Assembly: GCA_020436935.1 (NCBI GenBank)
Contig: JAGQWX010000002.1
Location: forward strand, 174,373 to 238,372
Length of the DNA: 64,000 bases
Direction: 5' to 3'
Source of the DNA: Saprospiraceae bacterium
GTDB taxonomy: Bacteria; Bacteroidota; Bacteroidia; Chitinophagales; Saprospiraceae
Positions 60,364-64,000 of this stretch are shown in pieces. Position numbers and translations under genes: made by a program. The stretch's first letter is position 1. Every line of letters begins with the position of its first letter. The notes under the pieces are model-generated. The model was not told the origin of the DNA. It did not search any database and saw only the letters and a program-made list of their open reading frames with translations.

Positions 60364-62667
60364 TTAAATGGAGATTGAGTAATTAATAAAAGGTACCCAT
60401 CTGAGTGGTGTTACAACATTTTGATTTATTTGGATGGATAGTAACTCAGGTATTTTTGGTCTATTCCAATTGTAAGTATTATCGGTGTCAGTGTTGATGT
60501 AAATAGGGTTTTTATATCCTGTGAGATTATAAATACCAAACGCCCATTTTACATTTTTGTCATATTTATTTTTGTATTTTTTTTCAAAACTCAAATCTGT
60601 TCTGAAATAAGGCCTAAACTGTGCATTGTTGATTTTTCTTACCAATTCAACTATAGCGTATTCATAATTGGGAGCACCCGGATGATATAGAATTTTATCC
60701 GGTGCTGTAATTCTATATCCTGAAGCATAGACAAGGAGTCCATTTACTGACCATTTTTCAGACAATGAAAAGTTCACCACTGATTCAAAATCATGACGTC
60801 TGTCGAATTGAAACGGGTAAGTAATACCATCATTGATTGCAGCAAAATTTCTGGTGGATTTACTTAGAGTATAGTAGATACCTCCATTGAGTCTCCCTAC
60901 CTTTTTTTTGATCGAAAACTCAATCCCTTTGGATTGTCCGGTACCATTGGTGGCCAAGCCTGATTTATCGTTTAAATCAGGAACAAGTATGATGTTATTG
61001 GGTATTATTTGATTGAGATTAGACATCGATTTATAATATGCTTCTATAATGAATTCTAAGGATTTGTGCTGATATCCCAAACCAGCACTGATTTGCTCAG
61101 ACTTTGAAGTTTTACCATTATCAGCAGGCAACCAGATGTCATTTGGAATGTATGTAGAAGAATTTGTAACTTTTTGTACATTTTGACTCATTACAGAGTA
61201 AGAAAGATTTGTAATCAGGTTTTCAGATAATTTGAAATCGGTTTTTATTCTTGGTTGGAATTGAAAGCTTGGATTATATCCTTCGGATTTAAACAATTGG
61301 AAACGACTTCCTAACTCAACATTTATATATTTATTTGGCTTGATATTAATTGCAGCAAAGGGAGATACATCCAATAAATTCAATGAAATTTCATTCTCCC
61401 TTCTATCGCCTGAATTGAAGTCTACAAAAGAAATCTCATAGGGCTTTAGCCATTGTCTGATTACAGAAGAACCAAGGTTCAAATCAAATTTATCTCCAAA
61501 TTGTCTGGAGTATTCTAAATATAAATTAAATTCATTGGTATTGTTTTGAGACAAGTATCTTGCGTTCAATTCTTTATTCTGAATATTTTCGAAACTGGCT
61601 TTGAAATGATAATTACTAAAGCTGAATCTAGATTTTAAAGTGCCACTATTTTGATATGTTTTAGAATATTGCAATGAGCCAATATAATTCCCCCAGGAGA
61701 TATTATTCTTATTCTCATCATCATTATTGGTGTCATTTGATTGAAATATATCCTGGTTTAAATAAATTGATAAACTAATAGCTGATTTATCAGAAGGTAA
61801 ATATGAGAATTTAATGGATCCATCATATAGGTAATAGTTGGTTTCTGGTCCGCTGCCCTTATTGTCCAATAAGCTGGATAATGCTAATGGATAAGCTATT
61901 CGTGCGGTGGAAGTAACTGTAAATTTCTCTTTGATTATTGGAGATGTGTTTTTGAAGTAGGAATTGATCAATCCCACAGTCAATTCACTTCCTTTTTCTG
62001 TGTAAGAGCCAGGATCAAGGCTCAGGTCAATTACTGATGAAAGACGCCCACCATATCTAGCTGGAAACGCACCTTTATAGACATCTGCAGTTTTTATGGC
62101 ATAGGGATTAAAGGGGCTTATAAATCCAAAAAGGTGATTGGCTGCAAAAATGTTTGCCCCGTCGAGCAGTGTAAGATTTTGATCCCCATTTCCTCCTCTA
62201 ACAAAAACTTCAGAACTAACTTCAGATCCACCAGATATTCCAGGCAACAATGCGATGCTTTTGATGACATCTTTTTCTCCTAGTAAAGTTGGAGTGCGCT
62301 GAATAATTTGTGCATTGATATGTTCTTTGCCAAAAAAGTCTTTCAATGGTCTTGTTGAGTAAATGGTAATTTCGTCAAGGATCTGTCTTTTTAACTTAAT
62401 GATGATGTTTGATATGTCAACATCTGAAATACGAATAGAATCTTCTATATATCCGAGATAAGATACTCGAATCAGCTTTGTTGTTCTATCAGCAACAAAT
62501 GAAAACCTTCCGTATTCATCTGAAAATGTTCCATTTTTCCCTTCCCATACAGTTGCACCTGCCAATCTTTCTCCACTACTGTCATCGAAAACCGTTCCCT
62601 GAATTGTTAATTGACCAAATAGCGAAGTGAATAATATATTCAACAAGATTGTAATGATAAACTTCAT
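60364..62667 (-). CDS. TonB-dependent receptor with carboxypeptidase-regulatory-like domain
   Basis: 767 residues. Signal peptide 1-18. CarboxypepD_reg-like domain about 20-95 (GTVFDDSSGERLAGATVWEG). Plug domain about 110-220 with PGISGGSEVSSEVFVRGGN and LLDGANIFAANHLFGFISPF. The rest is a beta-barrel of about 22 strands ending in aromatic-rich WVPFINYSISI. It takes up an unknown substrate across the outer membrane with TonB energy. AT-rich codon use contrasts with genes left of 59370. A hairpin at 62682-62708 precedes it. Confidence 0.9.
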   Translation of the reverse strand: MKFIITILLNILFTSLFGQLTIQGTVFDDSSGERLAGATVWEGKNGTFSDEYGRFSFVADRTTKLIRVSYLGYIEDSIRISDVDISNIIIKLKRQILDEITIYSTRPLKDFFGKEHINAQIIQRTPTLLGEKDVIKSIALLPGISGGSEVSSEVFVRGGNGDQNLTLLDGANIFAANHLFGFISPFNPYAIKTADVYKGAFPARYGGRLSSVIDLSLDPGSYTEKGSELTVGLINSYFKNTSPIIKEKFTVTSTARIAYPLALSSLLDNKGSGPETNYYLYDGSIKFSYLPSDKSAISLSIYLNQDIFQSNDTNNDDENKNNISWGNYIGSLQYSKTYQNSGTLKSRFSFSNYHFKASFENIQNKELNARYLSQNNTNEFNLYLEYSRQFGDKFDLNLGSSVIRQWLKPYEISFVDFNSGDRRENEISLNLLDVSPFAAINIKPNKYINVELGSRFQLFKSEGYNPSFQFQPRIKTDFKLSENLITNLSYSVMSQNVQKVTNSSTYIPNDIWLPADNGKTSKSEQISAGLGYQHKSLEFIIEAYYKSMSNLNQIIPNNIILVPDLNDKSGLATNGTGQSKGIEFSIKKKVGRLNGGIYYTLSKSTRNFAAINDGITYPFQFDRRHDFESVVNFSLSEKWSVNGLLVYASGYRITAPDKILYHPGAPNYEYAIVELVRKINNAQFRPYFRTDLSFEKKYKNKYDKNVKWAFGIYNLTGYKNPIYINTDTDNTYNWNRPKIPELLSIQINQNVVTPLRWVPFINYSISI

Positions 62668-62681
62668 ATATTTTTTATAAA

Positions 62682-62708
62682 GGAGAGGATACTCATAGTA
62701 TCCTCTCC
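62682..62708 (-). terminator. Hairpin between the unknown lipoprotein and receptor genes
   Basis: GGAGAGGATAC (62682-62692) and GTATCCTCTCC (62698-62708) form an 11-bp stem with a 5-base loop. On the minus strand it is followed by TTTATAAAAAAT. It could end transcription of the upstream gene or attenuate the receptor. Confidence 0.6.
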
Positions 62709-62721
62709 ATAAATTATTTTA

Positions 62722-63750
62722 TTAATTTCCGCAATAATAGTTTACTTGTCCAAAGTGAGGATTTTGAAAGCTTAGCCAAACAAGATCAGTATTTACTTGA
62801 TAATATGTAGGTATTGCTGAAACATACGAATGTGGTTGGTAAATTGAGCCAATTCCTGTATAGCACATATCTGAAACATTACTTGATCCATATAAAGTGA
62901 AAAGAGGTGGATTATGTGAGCCGGGAAAATTATGTGAAGCTCTAATTTCTGCATAGAAATTATAATCAGTCCGTTCACAACCCCAGTATCTGACGATAAA
63001 ACCTTTCCTCACCTCATGAGATGCATTTGCAATTAGTTCGACCAAATGGACGAAAAAATATCTATTTGGTTCATGCCATGCATAAGTATCATAGTAGTTT
63101 AAGACCGTGTATGAAATTGTAGCTTTTTTATCATCAACAATTTCAAAATATTCACCAGAATTACCTGAGCATAAATCTCTGTGATTAGAATTATCTGCAA
63201 ATTCAAATTTTAACATACCCTCTTCCGCAACTGAATAACTTCGCAGATTTTTTGCATTTTTATGGTGAGAAGGTTTTAAAATGAAGAAGTTGTCCTTGAA
63301 AACTTTGTATAAGTTATCGCCAATCATAAATTCACCATCTTCATTGGTGAATGGAGAAAATATTTCAAATTTGGGAAGAATAACCAATTTGGCATCTTCG
63401 TCGTATTCAATATTTAAGCTAGATGCATATTTTGAAAATAATATATCTTTTATCTCTGTTTCTGAATACTTTGTAAATAATTCATCAGAATTTTTTAGAA
63501 ATTTATAATACGCAGCATAAGATGTTTCGACTCCAAGAGAATTGGACCAATACTCAATTTGTTGTGGGGTCATCATTTTGAGTTTGTTTTTCACTGATAC
63601 ATAAGTTTCTATGTTTTTAAAAACTATTCTCCCACTTTCAACTTTAACTTCCGCCTCTTGAAGATGATTAGTACTCTCCGTAAATTCTGATTCGCAAGAA
63701 ATGTTAATTAAACACAAAAAACAAGCGAACAATTGATAAATTCGATTCAT
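62722..63750 (-). CDS. Lipoprotein of unknown function
   Basis: 342 residues. Lipoprotein signal MNRIYQLFACFLCLINISC (lipidated Cys19). The N-terminal third has repeated helix-like EYWSNSLGVETSYAAYYKF; the middle is beta-rich; the C-terminal third is aromatic- and asparagine-rich (YHW/HNFPGSHNPPLF, ending YYCGN). I do not recognise the family; it may relate to other Bacteroidota lipoproteins of the DUF4848 kind, which I cannot confirm. It lies upstream of the TonB receptor on the same strand and could be its substrate-binding or host-interaction partner. Confidence 0.65.
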   Translation of the reverse strand: MNRIYQLFACFLCLINISCESEFTESTNHLQEAEVKVESGRIVFKNIETYVSVKNKLKMMTPQQIEYWSNSLGVETSYAAYYKFLKNSDELFTKYSETEIKDILFSKYASSLNIEYDEDAKLVILPKFEIFSPFTNEDGEFMIGDNLYKVFKDNFFILKPSHHKNAKNLRSYSVAEEGMLKFEFADNSNHRDLCSGNSGEYFEIVDDKKATISYTVLNYYDTYAWHEPNRYFFVHLVELIANASHEVRKGFIVRYWGCERTDYNFYAEIRASHNFPGSHNPPLFTLYGSSNVSDMCYTGIGSIYQPHSYVSAIPTYYQVNTDLVWLSFQNPHFGQVNYYCGN

Positions 63751-63782
63751 TTTTAAAAATTTGTTTATTATTTAATAATGCG

Positions 63783-63828
63783 CAATCGGTACCTGCCCGG
63801 CCAAGGATGGTATCGGTTGTTTTTTTTT
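63783..63828 (+). terminator. Strong terminator-like hairpin on the plus strand
   Basis: An 11-bp stem (63783-63793 / 63809-63819, two to three G-T pairs) is followed by nine T bases (63820-63828). Read on the plus strand it is a good intrinsic terminator, but no plus-strand gene exists between 59369 and here. It lies in the leader of the minus-strand gene at 63750. Confidence 0.5.
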
Positions 63829-63844
63829 AATAAAATATAATCAT

Positions 63845-63864
63845 CCTTCACTCCGGAATGAAGG
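63845..63864. repeat. Small hairpin
   Basis: CCTTCA (63845-63850) and TGAAGG (63859-63864) around CTCCGGAA. Short; significance unclear. Confidence 0.3.
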
Positions 63865-63909
63865 GACAATTCTAAGTTTCTTGCTCGAGTTAAAAACTCT
63901 CGCTTATGG

Positions 63910-64000
63910 TTATACTTTTTGGATTATGTCAAGCCAGATCATAAGGAGTTCTGTTTGGGGCTCACTGAATTCAGAAAAGCATTTTGCTTGACGTATTGCA
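63910..64000 (-). CDS. Possible C-terminal end of a gene entering from the right
   Basis: On the minus strand an open frame runs from the window edge to TAA at 63910-63912, giving about 29 residues (AIRQAKCFSEFSEPQTELLM then IWLDIIQKV). Too short to assign; it could be a chance open frame. Confidence 0.25.
   Translation of the reverse strand, partial: AIRQAKCFSEFSEPQTELLMIWLDIIQKV

Noticed and set aside
1..64000. tRNA, rRNA, CRISPR array, transposase or phage genes
   Set aside because: Scanned by eye for T-loop GTTCGA/GTTCAA contexts, repeated spacers and transposase motifs; none had the required surrounding structure.

Overview
The window is a 64-kb chromosomal segment of a member of the Bacteroidota, most like the Saprospiraceae/Chitinophagales side of the phylum. 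The evidence is a type IX secretion (Por) sorting domain behind a GEVED domain, a TonB-dependent receptor paired with a DUF4249-type lipoprotein, DUF3667 and DUF6090 family proteins, LytS/LytTR signalling, many SPII lipoproteins, and promoters of the phylum-specific TTG-N20-TAnnTTTG type. No rRNA, tRNA, CRISPR array, transposase or integrase was found. GC was only hand-sampled: about 40-43% over most of the window, near 30% in the last 4.5 kb.

Layout. 1-3.1 kb: start of a secreted carbohydrate-binding protein, a GNAT acetyltransferase lying in what looks like an integron gene cassette (691-1375), and a secreted serine hydrolase. 3.1-8 kb: DUF3667 protein, then an HxlR repressor divergent from a stress-type operon (DJ-1/PfpI, VOC, barrel-like protein, bestrophin, NADP oxidoreductase). 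8-12 kb: mixed single genes (DUF6090, two hydrolase/methyltransferase genes, DUF5990, RidA). 12-18.5 kb: a T9SS cargo protein and a LytS-LytTR two-component system flanked by two exported proteins whose upstream regions share the same pair of direct repeats. 18.5-25.2 kb: a minus-strand operon (polytopic GT-C-like protein, exported methyltransferase-like lipoprotein, GH65-like lipoprotein), then a palindrome-rich divergent region and a SET-domain protein with a second polytopic protein. 25.3-31.5 kb: DUF481 barrel, orphan LytTR protein, Tat-exported oxidoreductase, GroES-like protein, 2OG-Fe(II) oxygenase, TatA, YhhN-like protein, esterase.

31.7-46.8 kb: adenine deaminase, a large FAD/Fe-S oxidoreductase, a metallopeptidase/TolB-propeller/outer-membrane-barrel fusion, a cluster of flippase and glycosyltransferases, an MscS channel and a TIM-barrel isomerase. 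47.4-52.9 kb: PPIase-ppgK-scpA operon, then sodium-solute symporter, myo-inositol oxygenase and a thioredoxin-like lipoprotein, suggesting inositol uptake and oxidation to glucuronate. 52.9-59.4 kb: S9 peptidase, PAP2-like protein, tyrosine phosphatase, glycosylasparaginase and amine oxidase. 59.5-63.75 kb: an AT-rich TonB receptor/DUF4249/unknown-lipoprotein module that begins just after two GC-rich direct repeats.

The strongest unexplained signals are in the non-coding DNA: the attC-like cassette at 691-1375; the LytTR direct repeats with 21-bp spacing at 13927 and 17855; five successive palindromes at 23114-23343; a hairpin built from four 11-bp repeats at 31642-31699; a 164-bp near-complete hairpin at 56247-56410; and an orphan minus-strand terminator at 46940 that may end an unannotated RNA.
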